Source of the DNA: Citrobacter sp. Res13-Sevr-PEB04-36
Lineage (GTDB): Bacteria; Pseudomonadota; Gammaproteobacteria; Enterobacterales; Enterobacteriaceae
Reading direction: 5' to 3'
NCBI RefSeq assembly: GCF_015672735.1
Contig: NZ_JADABY010000005.1
Coordinates: forward strand, 1-64,000
Length of the DNA stretch: 64,000 bases
Of this stretch, positions 42,388 through 53,220 are shown piece after piece (within the stretch, counting starts at the first letter, position 1; each line of letters starts with the position of its first letter). The position numbers were made by a program, and so were the translations under genes. The notes under the pieces were generated by a model. It was not told the DNA's origin. It made no database searches and worked only from the letters and a program-made list of their open reading frames with translations.

Positions 42388-42414
42388 CTGCTCTACCAAC
42401 TGAGCTATATCGGC
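42339..42414 (-). tRNA. thrW: tRNA-Thr (anticodon CGT)
   Basis: A 76-base tRNA with the 7-bp acceptor stem GCCGATA/TATCGGC, D-arm AGCTCAGTTGGTAGAGC, anticodon CGT in loop TTCGTAA, T-loop GGTTCGACTCC, and encoded CCA. It lies beside proA as thrW does in E. coli. Its 3' part is the integration site for both islands. Confidence 0.98.
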
Positions 42415-42465
42415 ACTGATAAAGACATGCCCACGACTGTGAACACGGGGTAGAAGGTTAAAACT

Positions 42466-42524
42466 AACCGGGCGATGCGTCAATGGCCTTGCGAATCAAA
42501 CGCCTATTTTTGCATCACCCGGTT
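42466..42524. repeat. Long inverted repeat between proA and thrW
   Basis: AACCGGGCGATGC and GCATCACCCGGTT (one mismatch) flank a 33-base interior just after the proA stop. On the proA strand it could form a hairpin that ends or processes the proBA-thrW transcript. Confidence 0.5.
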
Positions 42525-42528
42525 TCAA

Positions 42529-43782
42529 TTACGCACGAATCGTGTCGTCACCGAAGCCGATCCACTTGTATGTGGTCAGTGCTTCCAGCCCCATCGGTCC
42601 GCGTGCGTGTAATTTCTGCGTACTGACCGCCACTTCCGCACCCAGTCCAAACTGGCCGCCGTCGGTAAAACGGGTGGAGGCGTTAACGTACACCGCAGAC
42701 GAATCCACCTCGTTAACGAAGCGGTTAGCGTTGTGCATATCGCGCGTCAGAATCGCATCTGAATGCTGGGTGCCATGTTCACGAATATGGGCGATGGCCT
42801 CATCCAGGTCACTGACGATTTTTACGTTCAGATCCAGCGACAAAAACTCGTCGTCGTACTCTTGCGCTTTTACCGCCACCACGTTGGCAGGACCGGCCTG
42901 CAATTGGGTCAGCGCTGCCTCATCAGCATGCAGCGTGACGCCGCTTTGCGCCATCTGCTGGCTCAACGCTGGCAGGAAGCGTCCGGCGATATTCTGCTGC
43001 ACCAGCAGCGTCTCGACGGTATTACAGGTACTGGGACGCTGAGTTTTGGCGTTAACGATAATCCGGAGTGCGGCGATGATATCTGCGCTTTCATCCACAT
43101 AGATATGACAAACGCCAATGCCGCCGGTGATCACCGGAATGGTCGACTGTTCGCGGCACAGTTTGTGCAGGCCAGCGCCGCCGCGCGGGATCAGCATATC
43201 GATGTATTTATCCATGCGCAGCATTTCGCTGACCAGCGCGCGGTCCGGATTATCAATCGACTGCACGGCGGCGGCCGGTAAACCACAGGCCTCCAGCGCC
43301 TGCTGAATCACTGCTACGGTTGCCGCGTTTGTCCGGTACGTCTCTTTACCACCGCGCAGGATCGCCGCATTGCCGGTTTTCAGGCACAGGGAGGCGACAT
43401 CAACGGTGACGTTAGGACGCGCTTCATAAATCACGCCAATCACGCCCAGCGGGACGCGACGACGCTCCAGACGCAGGCCGCTATCCAGAAGACCGCCGTC
43501 AATCACCTGCCCGACCGGGTCGGCGAGGTTGCACACCTGACGTACGTCGTCGGCGATGGCTTTCAAACGTGCCGGGGTCAGCGCCAGACGGTCAAGCATA
43601 GCTTCGCTCAGACCATTTTCCCGCGCCTGCTCAACGTCTTGTGCGTTAGCGCTGAGGATGCTTTCGGTTTGTGCTTCCAGTTCGTCGGCAATTTTTTCCA
43701 GCACGCGGTTTTTTTCGCGGCTGGAGAGTAGCGCCAGCTTATACGACGCTGCTTTGGCAGCAATGCCCATTTGTTCCAGCAT
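42529..43782 (-). CDS. proA: Gamma-glutamyl phosphate reductase
   Basis: A 417-residue enzyme that reduces gamma-glutamyl phosphate to glutamate semialdehyde with NADPH, step two of proline synthesis. It has the aldehyde-dehydrogenase fold, with the catalytic cysteine in [13 protein letters not shown]. Length and sequence match E. coli ProA. It follows proB by 11 bases and precedes thrW, as in E. coli. Confidence 0.99.
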   Translation of the reverse strand: MLEQMGIAAKAASYKLALLSSREKNRVLEKIADELEAQTESILSANAQDVEQARENGLSEAMLDRLALTPARLKAIADDVRQVCNLADPVGQVIDGGLLDSGLRLERRRVPLGVIGVIYEARPNVTVDVASLCLKTGNAAILRGGKETYRTNAATVAVIQQALEACGLPAAAVQSIDNPDRALVSEMLRMDKYIDMLIPRGGAGLHKLCREQSTIPVITGGIGVCHIYVDESADIIAALRIIVNAKTQRPSTCNTVETLLVQQNIAGRFLPALSQQMAQSGVTLHADEAALTQLQAGPANVVAVKAQEYDDEFLSLDLNVKIVSDLDEAIAHIREHGTQHSDAILTRDMHNANRFVNEVDSSAVYVNASTRFTDGGQFGLGAEVAVSTQKLHARGPMGLEALTTYKWIGFGDDTIRA

Positions 43783-43793
43783 ATGACTGCTCC

Positions 43794-44897
43794 TTAACGG
43801 GTGATCATGTCATCGCGATGGACGGCAACCGGGCCATATTCATAGCCGAGGATTGCGTCAATCTGTTGAGAGTGATGTCCGGCAATACGGCGCAGCGCGT
43901 CGCTGTTATAGCGGGTGACGCCGTGGGCAATATCACGCCCTTCAAGATTGCAGATACGAATCACTTCACCACGAGAGAAGTTGCCTGTCACGCTTTTAAT
44001 GCCTTTTGGCAGTAACGAACTGCCGCGTTCCAGAATGGCGGAGGTTGCCCCTTCATCGACGGTGATTTCCCCGGCAGGCGGTGCGCCGAAGATCCAGCGT
44101 TTGCGGTTCTCCAGCGGAGAAGCCTGAGCATGAAAACGCGTCCCCACGGACACGCCTTCCATTACATCGCCAATCACACCAGGCTTGCTGCCTGCGGCAA
44201 TAATGGTGTCGATACCGGCGCGGCAGGCCACGTCTGCCGCCTGCAGCTTGGTGCCCATACCGCCGGTACCGAGACCAGAGACGCTGTCTCCGGCGATAGA
44301 CCGCAGCGCGTCATCAATCCCGTAGACGTCTTTAATCAGCTCAGCCTGCGGATTAGTACGCGGGTCAGCGGTGAACAGGCCCTGCTGATCGGTGAGCAGC
44401 AGCAGCTTATCGGCCCCGGCCAGAATCGCCGCCAGCGCCGACAGGTTGTCGTTATCACCGACTTTGATTTCGGCGGTTGCCACCGCGTCGTTCTCATTGA
44501 TGACAGGAACGATGTTGTTATCCAGCAGCGCACGTAACGTGTCGCGGGCGTTAAGGAAACGTTCTCTGTCTTCCATATCCGCACGCGTCAGCAGCATCTG
44601 CCCGACATGGATGCCGTAAATGGAGAACAGTTGTTCCCACAGTTGAATCAGTCGACTCTGCCCTACCGCCGCCAGCAGCTGTTTAGAGGCGATCGTTGCC
44701 GGGAGCTCAGGGTAACCAAGATGCTCACGCCCGGCGGCAATCGCGCCCGAAGTAACAATAACAATGCGATGCCCTGCGGCATGGAGCTGCGCGCACTGGC
44801 GGACCAGTTCTACGATGTGGGCACGGTTCAGGCGGCGCGATCCGCCCGTTAGCACACTGGTGCCAAGTTTTACCACCAGCGTCTGGCTGTCACTCAT
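43794..44897 (-). CDS. proB: Glutamate 5-kinase
   Basis: A 367-residue kinase that makes gamma-glutamyl phosphate, the feedback-controlled first step of proline synthesis. It has an amino-acid-kinase domain ([41 protein letters not shown]) and a C-terminal PUA domain (about 275-367). It is transcribed with proA. Confidence 0.99.
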   Translation of the reverse strand: MSDSQTLVVKLGTSVLTGGSRRLNRAHIVELVRQCAQLHAAGHRIVIVTSGAIAAGREHLGYPELPATIASKQLLAAVGQSRLIQLWEQLFSIYGIHVGQMLLTRADMEDRERFLNARDTLRALLDNNIVPVINENDAVATAEIKVGDNDNLSALAAILAGADKLLLLTDQQGLFTADPRTNPQAELIKDVYGIDDALRSIAGDSVSGLGTGGMGTKLQAADVACRAGIDTIIAAGSKPGVIGDVMEGVSVGTRFHAQASPLENRKRWIFGAPPAGEITVDEGATSAILERGSSLLPKGIKSVTGNFSRGEVIRICNLEGRDIAHGVTRYNSDALRRIAGHHSQQIDAILGYEYGPVAVHRDDMITR

Positions 44898-45082
44898 GAT
44901 TCTCTGCCATTCAAGATTGGGGAAATGATATCAAACGAACGTTTTAGCAGGACTGGCCCCGGTTGCCAACAGCCAGCGCACAAAGCATGAAATTTTATTG
45001 CGCAGGATCAGCAAGCGTAGCGGCAAGTTTTGACGTTTTTATGACAGAAACAAATAAACATCCTTTTTTAAAAATATTCTTA

Positions 45083-45102
45083 CTTTGTCATAAAACGTTC
45101 AT
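45083..45102 (+). promoter_or_regulatory. Candidate Pho box upstream of phoE
   Basis: CTTTGTCATAAAACGTTCAT resembles the PhoB consensus of two CTGTCAT-like half-sites 11 bases apart. It lies about 84 bases before the phoE start, as expected for a phosphate-starvation promoter. The rest of 44898-45185 holds only the divergent proB and phoE leaders. Confidence 0.55.
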
Positions 45103-45185
45103 TGCCAGACGTTAAAAACCTTCCTGTCTTTGAACGGGGATTACACCCAGTAAATATTCGCGCGTACTTTAAATCAGGAATGAAA

Positions 45186-46241
45186 ATGAAAAAGAGCACT
45201 CTGGCATTAGTGGTGATGGGTATTATGGCATCAGCATCCGTACAGGCCGCGGAAGTATATAATAAAAACGGAAATAAACTTGACGTGTACGGCAAAGTTA
45301 AAGCCATGCACTACATGACCGATAATGACAGCAAAGACGGCGACCAGAGCTATATCCGTTTTGGTTTTAAAGGCGAAACCCAAATTAACGATCAGCTGAC
45401 CGGCTATGGTCGTTGGGAAGCTGAGTTCGCGGGCAATAAAGCCGAAAGCGATTCCAACCAGCAAAAAACACGTCTGGCCTTCGCGGGCCTGAAATTGAAA
45501 AACCTCGGTTCCTTCGACTACGGTCGTAACCTGGGTGCGCTGTACGACGTTGAAGCGTGGACCGATATGTTCCCGGAATTCGGTGGAGACTCTTCCGCAC
45601 AGACCGATAACTTCATGACCAAACGCGCCAGCGGTCTGGCGACGTACCGTAATACCGACTTCTTCGGCGTCGTTGACGGCCTGGATCTAACCTTGCAATA
45701 CCAGGGTAAAAATGAAGACCGCGATGTGAAAAAACAGAACGGTGATGGTTTTGGTACGTCGGTGACCTATGACTTTGGTGGCAGCGATTTCGCCATCAGC
45801 GGCGCGTATACTAATTCCGATCGTACCAATCAGCAGAATCTGCAAAACCGTGGTGCGGGCGATAAAGCCGAAGCCTGGGCAACAGGTTTAAAATACGATG
45901 CCAACGATATTTATATTGCCACGATGTACTCTGAAACGCGCAAAATGACGCCTATTTCTGGTGGCTTCGCCAATAAAACACAGAACTTCGAAGCAGTAGT
46001 TCAGTACCAGTTTGATTTTGGTCTGCGTCCGTCCCTGGGATATGTGCTGTCGAAAGGCAAAGATATTGAAGGTATCGGCAATGAAGACCTGGTAAATTAT
46101 ATCGACGTGGGCGCGACCTATTATTTCAACAAAAATATGTCGGCGTTTGTTGATTATAAAATCAACCAGTTGGATAGCGATAATAAGCTGGCCATCAACA
46201 ATGATGATATCGTCGCGGTGGGGATGACCTACCAGTTCTGA
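45186..46241 (+). CDS. phoE: Outer-membrane porin PhoE
   Basis: A 351-residue trimeric porin with anion preference, induced by phosphate limitation. It has a signal peptide ending SVQAA and then [23 protein letters not shown], loop 3 [11 protein letters not shown], and the terminal Phe needed for assembly (MTYQF). The start chosen is the second of two in-frame ATGs, which has AGGA at good spacing and matches E. coli. It is divergent from proBA, as in E. coli. Confidence 0.97.
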   Translation: MKKSTLALVVMGIMASASVQAAEVYNKNGNKLDVYGKVKAMHYMTDNDSKDGDQSYIRFGFKGETQINDQLTGYGRWEAEFAGNKAESDSNQQKTRLAFAGLKLKNLGSFDYGRNLGALYDVEAWTDMFPEFGGDSSAQTDNFMTKRASGLATYRNTDFFGVVDGLDLTLQYQGKNEDRDVKKQNGDGFGTSVTYDFGGSDFAISGAYTNSDRTNQQNLQNRGAGDKAEAWATGLKYDANDIYIATMYSETRKMTPISGGFANKTQNFEAVVQYQFDFGLRPSLGYVLSKGKDIEGIGNEDLVNYIDVGATYYFNKNMSAFVDYKINQLDSDNKLAINNDDIVAVGMTYQF

Positions 46242-46251
46242 TTTAGCATAA

Positions 46252-46289
46252 AAAATGCCGGATGGGGTTGCGCCGCCATCCGGCATTTT
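46252..46289. terminator. Bidirectional terminator between phoE and crl
   Basis: A 14-bp perfect stem AAAATGCCGGATGG/CCATCCGGCATTTT with a 10-base loop, between convergent genes. Its GCCGGATGG core is REP-like. Confidence 0.9.
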
Positions 46290-46297
46290 GCTGTTCA

Positions 46298-46699
46298 CTA
46301 TGCCGTTAATTTAACCGGCTGATCCTTAAAGTCGTCCGCAGGCTCCAGTGCCAGATTCAGCGACGTTAGCAACCCACGCAATTTTTCATGAAACTCACGT
46401 AAGGTGTACTCCAGTCGATCTACCACTTCAGTCTCTTTGATGGGCACGGCGGTCCAGTTGCCGTCTTGATCAAACAAACCAAACTGGTAGCTGTACGTGA
46501 AGCGTTTTTCCTGTGCTTCTAACTCCATCCACCAGCCCCAGAATTCACGCTTCTCCGGCGCGGGTTTCACGTTGACGCAAACAGCCAGACAATCGAAAAA
46601 AAATCGATTATCTTCGCACTGCCCTTCCCGGATGTAGGGGCCAAGCGCGGTTAATTTCTTGATCAATCTGCTTTTCGGGTGTCCACTCGGTAACGTCAT
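46298..46699 (-). CDS. crl: Sigma-S assembly factor Crl
   Basis: A 133-residue protein that binds sigma S and promotes its holoenzyme assembly, affecting curli and stress genes. It matches E. coli Crl throughout ([55 protein letters not shown]). It lies between phoE and frsA, as in E. coli. Confidence 0.97.
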   Translation of the reverse strand: MTLPSGHPKSRLIKKLTALGPYIREGQCEDNRFFFDCLAVCVNVKPAPEKREFWGWWMELEAQEKRFTYSYQFGLFDQDGNWTAVPIKETEVVDRLEYTLREFHEKLRGLLTSLNLALEPADDFKDQPVKLTA

Positions 46700-46756
46700 T
46701 GCGATCTCCTTAGGTGAAGCAACTGTTTTACCAAATCAATAAAATTTAGCAATCTA

Positions 46757-48001
46757 TTAACACAATCTATGACTGATCCATCCGGTTATTTCTTGCAGCG
46801 CTTTATCAAAATTGCGATACACCGGGTTGAACGGGATCTCCATCAGCTTACCGTCAGAAGATGACGATGTGATTAAGCGAGACTCGTCTTCCGGACTAAA
46901 CGGATCGTTTTTCCAGAACCCCGACAGCATCGGCGTTGGACAACGTCGGCCCAGCAGGCCTTGTACCTTTAATGAATAGCGATTGAGTTCGACACGCAGC
47001 GCATCATCGGAGGCGTCGTGCATACCCAGACGGCTGGCCAGCACATCAAGATACATTTCCGGGACGCTTGCCTGGCGCTGTGGGTCGCTGAGCAGCGCAT
47101 GCACCACCGGCCCCAGACACGCCACGGCCTTCAGACGCGACGACTCCAGATAAGCCAGTCGTACCGCCACGTTGGCGCCAAAGCGAAAACCAAATGCCGC
47201 CACACGGGTGTGATCGACCCAGGGAATGTTAGGCAGCGCTTTTAATACGTGCTGATGCAGTTGGCTGGAATCCTGGGTCAGTTTCCATTTTGACGAGAAC
47301 CCAACTGAGGGCATATCTAGCGTCAACATGGCAATGCCGCGCGGGGCAAAATAGCGCTCATACAGGGTGTAGTAGTCCGTTTGCATGGAATCCAGCCCTC
47401 CGCACATCAGCACCGTCGGGAACGGGCCATCACCTTTTGGCATATGCAAAAAACCGGTGATCGGCGCGCCACCGGGAACCGTGAACTCCAGTTCGCGCAG
47501 CTTGCCGGGCAAGCGCTGAGCCGCCTCTTCGTAGGCGCGGTTCGCCAGAGCCTGCGCCTGTTCAGCCAGCTCATCGCCTTTCAGATGCGGATACGCCGCA
47601 ATGTTGTACAGCGTAGAGGCATGCAGCCAGTGGCGTCCGCTAATTTGCGGGTCCTGTTCTGCCATGGCCTTCTGCTGCCAGTCCATCGCCTGCTTCGCCC
47701 ACTCGTAGATCCAGTTTCCGCCACGATAGCCAATGACCGTGTCATAGAGCTCTTTATCCGTGCGCTCTGCTTCGCTCATGACGATACGCGCCTGCACCTC
47801 AAGGATTTCGCGCGGATCGACGCCACGCCAGATCCACATCAGGCGATTCACCATACGGTACCAGTGCGGGATGGTTGTGCCATCCAGGGCAGATTGCACA
47901 GACGGCTGCGCGCCGTGATTAAATCGACGAACCAGCGTTGACGTTTCAGGGTGTTTGAAGCGGGGTTTAAACAGGACTTCGCTGAGGTTAGCCTGTGACA
48001 T
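46757..48001 (-). CDS. frsA: FrsA (fermentation-respiration switch protein)
   Basis: A 414-residue alpha/beta-hydrolase-like protein reported to bind unphosphorylated EIIA-Glc in E. coli. It matches the E. coli protein closely ([69 protein letters not shown]). The ATG at 48001 gives the E. coli start; the frame is open 5 codons earlier. Its enzymatic activity is disputed. Confidence 0.96.
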   Translation of the reverse strand: MSQANLSEVLFKPRFKHPETSTLVRRFNHGAQPSVQSALDGTTIPHWYRMVNRLMWIWRGVDPREILEVQARIVMSEAERTDKELYDTVIGYRGGNWIYEWAKQAMDWQQKAMAEQDPQISGRHWLHASTLYNIAAYPHLKGDELAEQAQALANRAYEEAAQRLPGKLRELEFTVPGGAPITGFLHMPKGDGPFPTVLMCGGLDSMQTDYYTLYERYFAPRGIAMLTLDMPSVGFSSKWKLTQDSSQLHQHVLKALPNIPWVDHTRVAAFGFRFGANVAVRLAYLESSRLKAVACLGPVVHALLSDPQRQASVPEMYLDVLASRLGMHDASDDALRVELNRYSLKVQGLLGRRCPTPMLSGFWKNDPFSPEDESRLITSSSSDGKLMEIPFNPVYRNFDKALQEITGWISHRLC

Positions 48002-48100
48002 GATTACGGCCTCCATGAGTACTCACTAAGGCATAGTGTAACCTGACACAGCACAAAAAGAACAACGCCCGGCATAGCCAGGCGTTGAAAACGATTTAGA

Positions 48101-48559
48101 TTAGCGACCAGAAATCGGAGGGACGAACACGACGCCCATATCCCACGGCTGCTCAATCCAGGTATCCTGAGGGATATCAACCACATAATCATTCACCAGC
48201 GGACGACCTGCCGGCTTAGCGAAGATGGTGACGAAATGCGCTTTAGGGTACATTTCGCGAATCGCAACAGCGGTACCGCCGGTGTCAACCAGGTCATCGA
48301 TGACGATGAAGCCTTCACCGTCACCTTCGGCACGCTTCAGTACGGTCAGTTCGCGCTGATTGTCGTGATCGTAGCTGGAGATGCATACGGTATCGACATG
48401 GCGAATACCCAATTCACGCGCCAGCAGTGCACCTGGCACCAGACCACCACGGCTAACGGCAATGATGCCTTTCCATTGTTCTGAAGGCATCAGGCGGCTC
48501 GCCAGTTTACGTGCATGGATCTGCAACATGTCCCAGGTGACGACGTATTTTTCGCTCAT
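48101..48559 (-). CDS. gpt: Xanthine-guanine phosphoribosyltransferase
   Basis: A 152-residue purine-salvage enzyme joining PRPP to guanine, xanthine or hypoxanthine. The PRPP motif is [12 protein letters not shown], the flexible-loop region is SYDHDNQRE, and the base-binding region lies at DTWIEQPWD. Length and order match E. coli. Confidence 0.98.
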   Translation of the reverse strand: MSEKYVVTWDMLQIHARKLASRLMPSEQWKGIIAVSRGGLVPGALLARELGIRHVDTVCISSYDHDNQRELTVLKRAEGDGEGFIVIDDLVDTGGTAVAIREMYPKAHFVTIFAKPAGRPLVNDYVVDIPQDTWIEQPWDMGVVFVPPISGR

Positions 48560-48820
48560 GTGAAGTGTCCCAGCCTGTTTATCTACGGCTTAAAAAGTGT
48601 TCGAGGGGGAAATAGGTTGCGCGAGATTATAGAGATCTGACGCGCTAAAAACCAGTGTTAAGCGGAATCCATGCCTCTTTTTACATGCTTTTTGCTAGCC
48701 GTGAGCAGAGAAAGTGGTATTCTCAATTGCATCGCGCAAGCCTGACTTGTGGTGTTTTTTATTCTGCTAACCCCGTGGCCTGTAAGTCTATTTTGCAGGA
48801 CATCGCCAAGGAGACTCAAC

Positions 48821-50278
48821 GTGTCTGAACTGTCTCAATTATCCCCGCAACCGCTGTGGGATATTTTTGCCAAAATCTGTTCTATTCCTCATCCGTCCTA
48901 CCATGAAGAGCAACTCGCTGAACACATTCTGAGCTGGGCCCAAGAGAAAGGTTTCCACGTCGAGCGCGATCAGGTCGGGAATATCCTGATTCGCAAACCC
49001 GCTACCGCAGGAATGGAAAACCGCAAGCCGGTTGTTCTGCAGGCGCACCTGGATATGGTGCCACAAAAAAACAACGATACCGTCCACGACTTCACCAAAG
49101 ATCCTATCCAGCCTTATATTGACGGTGAATGGGTAAAAGCCCGTGGCACCACGCTGGGTGCGGATAACGGCATCGGTATGGCCTCTGCGCTGGCCGTTCT
49201 GGCGGATGACAGCGTGGTTCACGGCCCGCTGGAAGTTCTGCTGACCATGACCGAAGAAGCGGGCATGGACGGTGCGTTTGGTCTGCAGGCTAACTGGCTG
49301 CAGGCAGATATTCTGATCAACACCGACTCCGAAGAAGAAGGTGAGATCTACATGGGTTGCGCGGGGGGGATCGACTTCACCACCAATCTGCCGCTGTCTC
49401 GTGAAGCCATTCCTGCAGGTTTCCAGACCTTTAAGCTGACGCTGAAAGGCCTGAAAGGCGGTCACTCCGGCGGCGAAATCCATGTTGGCCTCGGTAATGC
49501 CAACAAGCTGCTGGTACGCTTCCTGGCAGGCCACGCTGAAGAGCTGGATCTGCGTCTGGTTGACTTCAACGGCGGTACGCTGCGTAACGCTATCCCGCGT
49601 GAAGCCTTCGCCACCTTTGCTGTTGCCGCAGATAAAGTCGATGCGTTAAAAGCGCTGGTCAGCACTTATCAGGAAATCCTGAAAAACGAGCTGGCAGCAA
49701 AAGAGAAGAATCTGGCACTGCTGCTGGATGCCGTTACTGACGATAAAGCCGCGCTGACCGCTCAGTCCCGCGATACCTTTGTTCGTCTGCTAAACGCCAC
49801 GCCAAACGGCGTGATCCGCAATTCAGATGTGGCAAAAGGCGTGGTGGAAACCTCACTGAACGTCGGCGTTGTCACCATGACTGAAGACAACGTGCAGATA
49901 CACTGCCTGGTTCGCTCACTGATCGACAGCGGTAAAGACTATGTTGTGAGCATGCTGGATTCGCTGGGCAAGCTGGCCGGTGCTAAAACCGAAGCCAAAG
50001 GCGCGTATCCTGGCTGGCAGCCGGACTCAAACTCGCCGGTCATGCATCTGGTGCGCGAAACCTATCAGCGTCTGTTCAACAAGACGCCGAACATCCAGAT
50101 TATCCACGCTGGCCTGGAATGCGGCCTGTTCAAAAAGCCGTATCCAGAGATGGACATGGTTTCCATCGGGCCAACCATCACCGGTCCGCACTCCCCAGAT
50201 GAGCAGGTTCATATCGAAAGCGTCGGCCATTACTGGACGCTTCTGACCGAACTGCTGAAGTCAATTCCGGCGAAATAA
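48821..50278 (+). CDS. pepD: Aminoacyl-histidine dipeptidase PepD
   Basis: A 485-residue M20 metallopeptidase (peptidase D) that cleaves Xaa-His dipeptides such as carnosine. Zinc ligands and catalytic residues lie in LQAHLDMVPQ, TLGADNGIGMA, MTEEAGMDGA and NTDSEEEGE, with a dimerisation domain between. I start it at the GTG at 48821, as in E. coli, with AAGGAG upstream. It is divergent from gpt. Confidence 0.97.
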   Translation: MSELSQLSPQPLWDIFAKICSIPHPSYHEEQLAEHILSWAQEKGFHVERDQVGNILIRKPATAGMENRKPVVLQAHLDMVPQKNNDTVHDFTKDPIQPYIDGEWVKARGTTLGADNGIGMASALAVLADDSVVHGPLEVLLTMTEEAGMDGAFGLQANWLQADILINTDSEEEGEIYMGCAGGIDFTTNLPLSREAIPAGFQTFKLTLKGLKGGHSGGEIHVGLGNANKLLVRFLAGHAEELDLRLVDFNGGTLRNAIPREAFATFAVAADKVDALKALVSTYQEILKNELAAKEKNLALLLDAVTDDKAALTAQSRDTFVRLLNATPNGVIRNSDVAKGVVETSLNVGVVTMTEDNVQIHCLVRSLIDSGKDYVVSMLDSLGKLAGAKTEAKGAYPGWQPDSNSPVMHLVRETYQRLFNKTPNIQIIHAGLECGLFKKPYPEMDMVSIGPTITGPHSPDEQVHIESVGHYWTLLTELLKSIPAK

Positions 50279-50291
50279 GTCTCTGCAATAA

Positions 50292-50371
50292 ATGCCGGAT
50301 GGCGCTGCTGCTTATCCGGCCTACGATCGCGTATGTAAGCCGGATAAGGTATTTATGCCGCTATCCGGCAA
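50292..50371. repeat. Pair of REP/PU elements (BIME)
   Basis: Two palindromic units with GCCGGAT-GGC/GCC-TATCCGGC cores lie in opposite orientation between the convergent pepD and dinB genes, typical of enterobacterial BIMEs that terminate or stabilise transcripts. Confidence 0.85.
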
Positions 50372-50381
50372 CGCATCCAGC

Positions 50382-51437
50382 TTAAAGTCCCAACAACAGC
50401 TGCCTTTCCAGCTGTGGGTCAAGCAGCGTGACGTGTAATCCCACCAGCCTGACTCCGCGCCCACCCCGACGTTCATCCCAGGTTTTGCGCGCCGTTGTAA
50501 TTAAATCGTCTTTACTTAAGCGTGGCCAAACATGTTCCTGCGTGGTCTGCTGAAAATCATTAAACTTTAATTTGATGCCCTGGCGAGCAATGCATAAATC
50601 CGGTTTTACCTTTGCCAGACGCCGCTCCAGCTCAGGATAAAGCCGCTCAATAATTACCTCACACTCTGACCACTCATGAATATCCTCCGCCAGCGTGCGT
50701 TCAACGCCGACGGATTTGCGCAGTCTGTCGTTGTTCACATCCCGCTCATCAATACCCTGGCTGCGCTCCCACAGCACGCGCCCAAATTTGCCAAAGCGCT
50801 TAAGTAATATTGCCAGATCGCACTTTTGTACATCTTCACAGGTGCGTAATCCCATGGATTCCAGCTTGGCGGCAGAAACTTTGCCGACGCCGGGAATTTT
50901 TCCCAACGGTAGCGTTCTGATAAATTCAGGTACATCATCCGGCGTGATCACAAATTGTCCGTTGGGCTTATTGAGATCGGAAGCGATCTTGGCCAGAAAC
51001 TTCACCGGTGCAATTCCCGCGGAGGCGGTGAGCTGTAGCTCGTTAAAAATCGTCTGGCGGATTTGCTGGGCAATCAGCGTGGCTGAGCCGTGGCAATGGA
51101 CGCTGTCGGTGACATCCAGGTAGGCTTCATCCAGCGAAAGAGGTTCGATAAGCGAGGTGTAGCGCGCGAAGATCGCCTGAATCTGGCGGGACGCTTCTTT
51201 ATACGCCTCATAACGACCGGGTAATAAGGTGAGATGCGGGCACAGTTTTAGCGCCATCCCCGTGGGCATCGCGCTGCGTACGCCAAATTTCCGTGCAGGA
51301 TAGTTGGCGGTGCTGATCACCCCCCGGCGTTCACGGCTGCCGCCGATAGCAATGGGAATATCACGTAGGGCGGGGTTATCGCGCATTTCTACCGCTGCGA
51401 AAAAGCAGTCCATATCGACATGTATGATTTTGCGCAT
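50382..51437 (-). CDS. dinB: DNA polymerase IV
   Basis: A 351-residue Y-family translesion polymerase. The catalytic acids lie in [12 protein letters not shown] and [10 protein letters not shown], followed by helix-hairpin-helix and little-finger domains. The start at 51437 follows GGAGGGG. A LexA box lies 17-32 bases upstream, so it is SOS-induced. Here it is followed downstream by REP elements and pepD, not by yafNOP. Confidence 0.98.
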   Translation of the reverse strand: MRKIIHVDMDCFFAAVEMRDNPALRDIPIAIGGSRERRGVISTANYPARKFGVRSAMPTGMALKLCPHLTLLPGRYEAYKEASRQIQAIFARYTSLIEPLSLDEAYLDVTDSVHCHGSATLIAQQIRQTIFNELQLTASAGIAPVKFLAKIASDLNKPNGQFVITPDDVPEFIRTLPLGKIPGVGKVSAAKLESMGLRTCEDVQKCDLAILLKRFGKFGRVLWERSQGIDERDVNNDRLRKSVGVERTLAEDIHEWSECEVIIERLYPELERRLAKVKPDLCIARQGIKLKFNDFQQTTQEHVWPRLSKDDLITTARKTWDERRGGRGVRLVGLHVTLLDPQLERQLLLGL

Positions 51438-51453
51438 CACCCCTCCCATAACA

Positions 51454-51469
51454 CTGTTTAAGTATACAG
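51454..51469 (-). promoter_or_regulatory. LexA box of dinB
   Basis: The sequence fits CTGT-N8-ACAG exactly (read CTGTATACTTAAACAG on the dinB strand), just upstream of the dinB ribosome site. Confidence 0.88.
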
Positions 51470-51502
51470 TATATTTATGTAATGAGAAGTCTGTAATACG
51501 TC

Positions 51503-52153
51503 TTACGGTGCTGCGGGTCCATTCATCACGAAACGAGCATCGCACAGGTAACGCACAACATCTTTTGGCGCATGCTCTGCAGGGTTACCCGCCGTACTGA
51601 TAAACAGCCTGTTCACTTTTCTCACATTCGCCCGTAGCAGTTTTTCAACAGCCATCCGGTGAAAAGCATCATCCTCAACGCAAAAAAGCTCATAGTCCCC
51701 CAAACGTTCGCCGCAAATTTCGCAGTGATTCATCCAGTAGCGCAGTCCCGTCGTTTTACTCTTATCCAGGTAGTAATTGCTGGCTTTGATGTCCTTCATT
51801 ATCTCTTCTGGGAGCGCATTAATATGGAACAGAAACGTATTGCGCCTGACGGGCAGCCACCCTTCCCCCCCATCCTGAATTTTTTTAATAAACCGGGTAA
51901 ACATTACCCCGTGAATACGTGTGGATTGATGGCAATTCCAGCAGTGCATCTTCGAGGTTATAACCAAATAGTATGGCGCCATGATGTTGTAACTATTCAT
52001 GCTGTAGACATACTCTGAAAGTGCGCCCTTTAGCCCATCAGATTCGGTGTACCAGATCCCTGAAACGTTGTCGAAATATGCCCCTTGACAGGTCACATCC
52101 GTAACATTATCTGATTGAATATTCAGTGGAATTATGTGGTCTATATTTATCAC
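51503..52153 (-). CDS. Unrecognised protein with two CxxC pairs
   Basis: A 216-residue protein I do not recognise. It has a CWNC pair near residue 71 and a CEIC pair near 134, probably one zinc site or two, and an N-terminus [19 protein letters not shown] start it at the GTG at 52153 because AGGAGGG lies just upstream; an ATG 10 codons earlier is alternative. It lies between lafU and dinB, in the same direction, 54 bases after lafU, where E. coli K-12 has no such gene. Confidence 0.7.
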   Translation of the reverse strand: MINIDHIIPLNIQSDNVTDVTCQGAYFDNVSGIWYTESDGLKGALSEYVYSMNSYNIMAPYYLVITSKMHCWNCHQSTRIHGVMFTRFIKKIQDGGEGWLPVRRNTFLFHINALPEEIMKDIKASNYYLDKSKTTGLRYWMNHCEICGERLGDYELFCVEDDAFHRMAVEKLLRANVRKVNRLFISTAGNPAEHAPKDVVRYLCDARFVMNGPAAP

Positions 52154-52174
52154 ATTACCCTCCTGAGGATAATA

Positions 52175-52197
52175 TGCCCCCACATTGCATGGGGGCA
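52175..52197 (-). terminator. Hairpin after lafU
   Basis: TGCCCCCA pairs with TGGGGGCA around a 7-base loop, 11 bases after the lafU stop. The T tract is weak, so partial read-through into the downstream gene is likely. Confidence 0.5.
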
Positions 52198-52207
52198 GGG
52201 AATAAAA

Positions 52208-53218
52208 TTAATGAGGGACTGGTGTGGGTTGTTGGTGTAAGGAAGTCACCTGCTTTTTTTTGTCCAACTTATCCACCAACGGTTGCACAACTTTCTCTCC
52301 GTGCTGACCAAAGTATTGATACAGCGTGTCGGACGCACTTTGCGTCAACACCATGATTTCAATGCGACGGTTGCCCGCACTCTCTGGGTTTTTCGCATCC
52401 AGCAGCATTTGGTCCGCCATGGCGCTAACTTGCATGACTTTATCTTGTGGCATACCGGCATCTTCCAGAACGCGACGGGCCGATAATGCTCGGTCGCCGG
52501 AAAGGTTCCAGTTGTTATAGAGGTTGCTCTTATAGCTCATCGCATCCGTATGGCCGGTAATGATGATCCTGTTGTCCAACGAATCAAATACGGGAGCAAG
52601 TTCAACCAAAAGAGATTTAAAGAACGGCATAATTTTTGCGCTACCGCGTTCAAACATATTGCGGTTCTGATCATCTTTAATCAGCACGCGTAACCCCTGG
52701 GGGACGATCTCCATTTCCAGGTTGGTTTCCATATGTGCGTTACGGGCAATGGTGTTGATATTGGTTGCCAGCTCACCCAATTCACGCGCGGATTTTTGCT
52801 TGAGCAACACCGTTTTCTCGTTTACATCCATCGCTTTTTTGGCGTTTTCTTCTGTGATCTGGGCGCTCGTCTGCGCAGTTTCCTGCGGATGTGCGGTTTT
52901 ATCCAGTTTGTTTCTCGTGACGTTTTTCTTCTGGGCGCCCGGTGCTATCGGTTGCTTACCCAGCTTGTTTAACGGTGCCATACCGCCACCGTTAAAGATG
53001 GACTGACCATGTAATGCAGCCACGATGTTTTCGCGATCTGCCTTACTGACGCTGTTCACAATCCATAGCGTCATAAACAACGCCATCATCGCCAGCGTAA
53101 AGTCGGCAAATGCCACCTTCCACGCCCCACCGTGATGACCAACGTGATTCTTTTTAATTTGTCGCCGAATAATGGTGGTCTTCGCACCGCGATCGCGACG
53201 AGTTGGCGCCTTCCTCAT
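52208..53218 (-). CDS. lafU: Lateral flagellar stator protein LafU (MotB-like)
   Basis: A 336-residue MotB homologue: one N-terminal helix with the proton-carrying Asp in VAFADFTLAMMALFMTLWI, a Pro/Ala linker, and a C-terminal OmpA/MotB peptidoglycan-binding domain (ITGHTDAM, NLSGDRALSARRVL, NRRIEIMV). It pairs with LafT. It is full-length here, whereas E. coli K-12 keeps only a truncated remnant. The ATG at 53218 lies just after the lafT stop. Confidence 0.95.
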   Translation of the reverse strand: MRKAPTRRDRGAKTTIIRRQIKKNHVGHHGGAWKVAFADFTLAMMALFMTLWIVNSVSKADRENIVAALHGQSIFNGGGMAPLNKLGKQPIAPGAQKKNVTRNKLDKTAHPQETAQTSAQITEENAKKAMDVNEKTVLLKQKSARELGELATNINTIARNAHMETNLEMEIVPQGLRVLIKDDQNRNMFERGSAKIMPFFKSLLVELAPVFDSLDNRIIITGHTDAMSYKSNLYNNWNLSGDRALSARRVLEDAGMPQDKVMQVSAMADQMLLDAKNPESAGNRRIEIMVLTQSASDTLYQYFGQHGEKVVQPLVDKLDKKKQVTSLHQQPTPVPH

Positions 53219-53220
53219 GC

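Noticed and set aside
50292..50371. Repeated palindromes as a possible CRISPR array
   Set aside because: Only two inverted units with REP cores are present, with no regular spacers and no cas genes.
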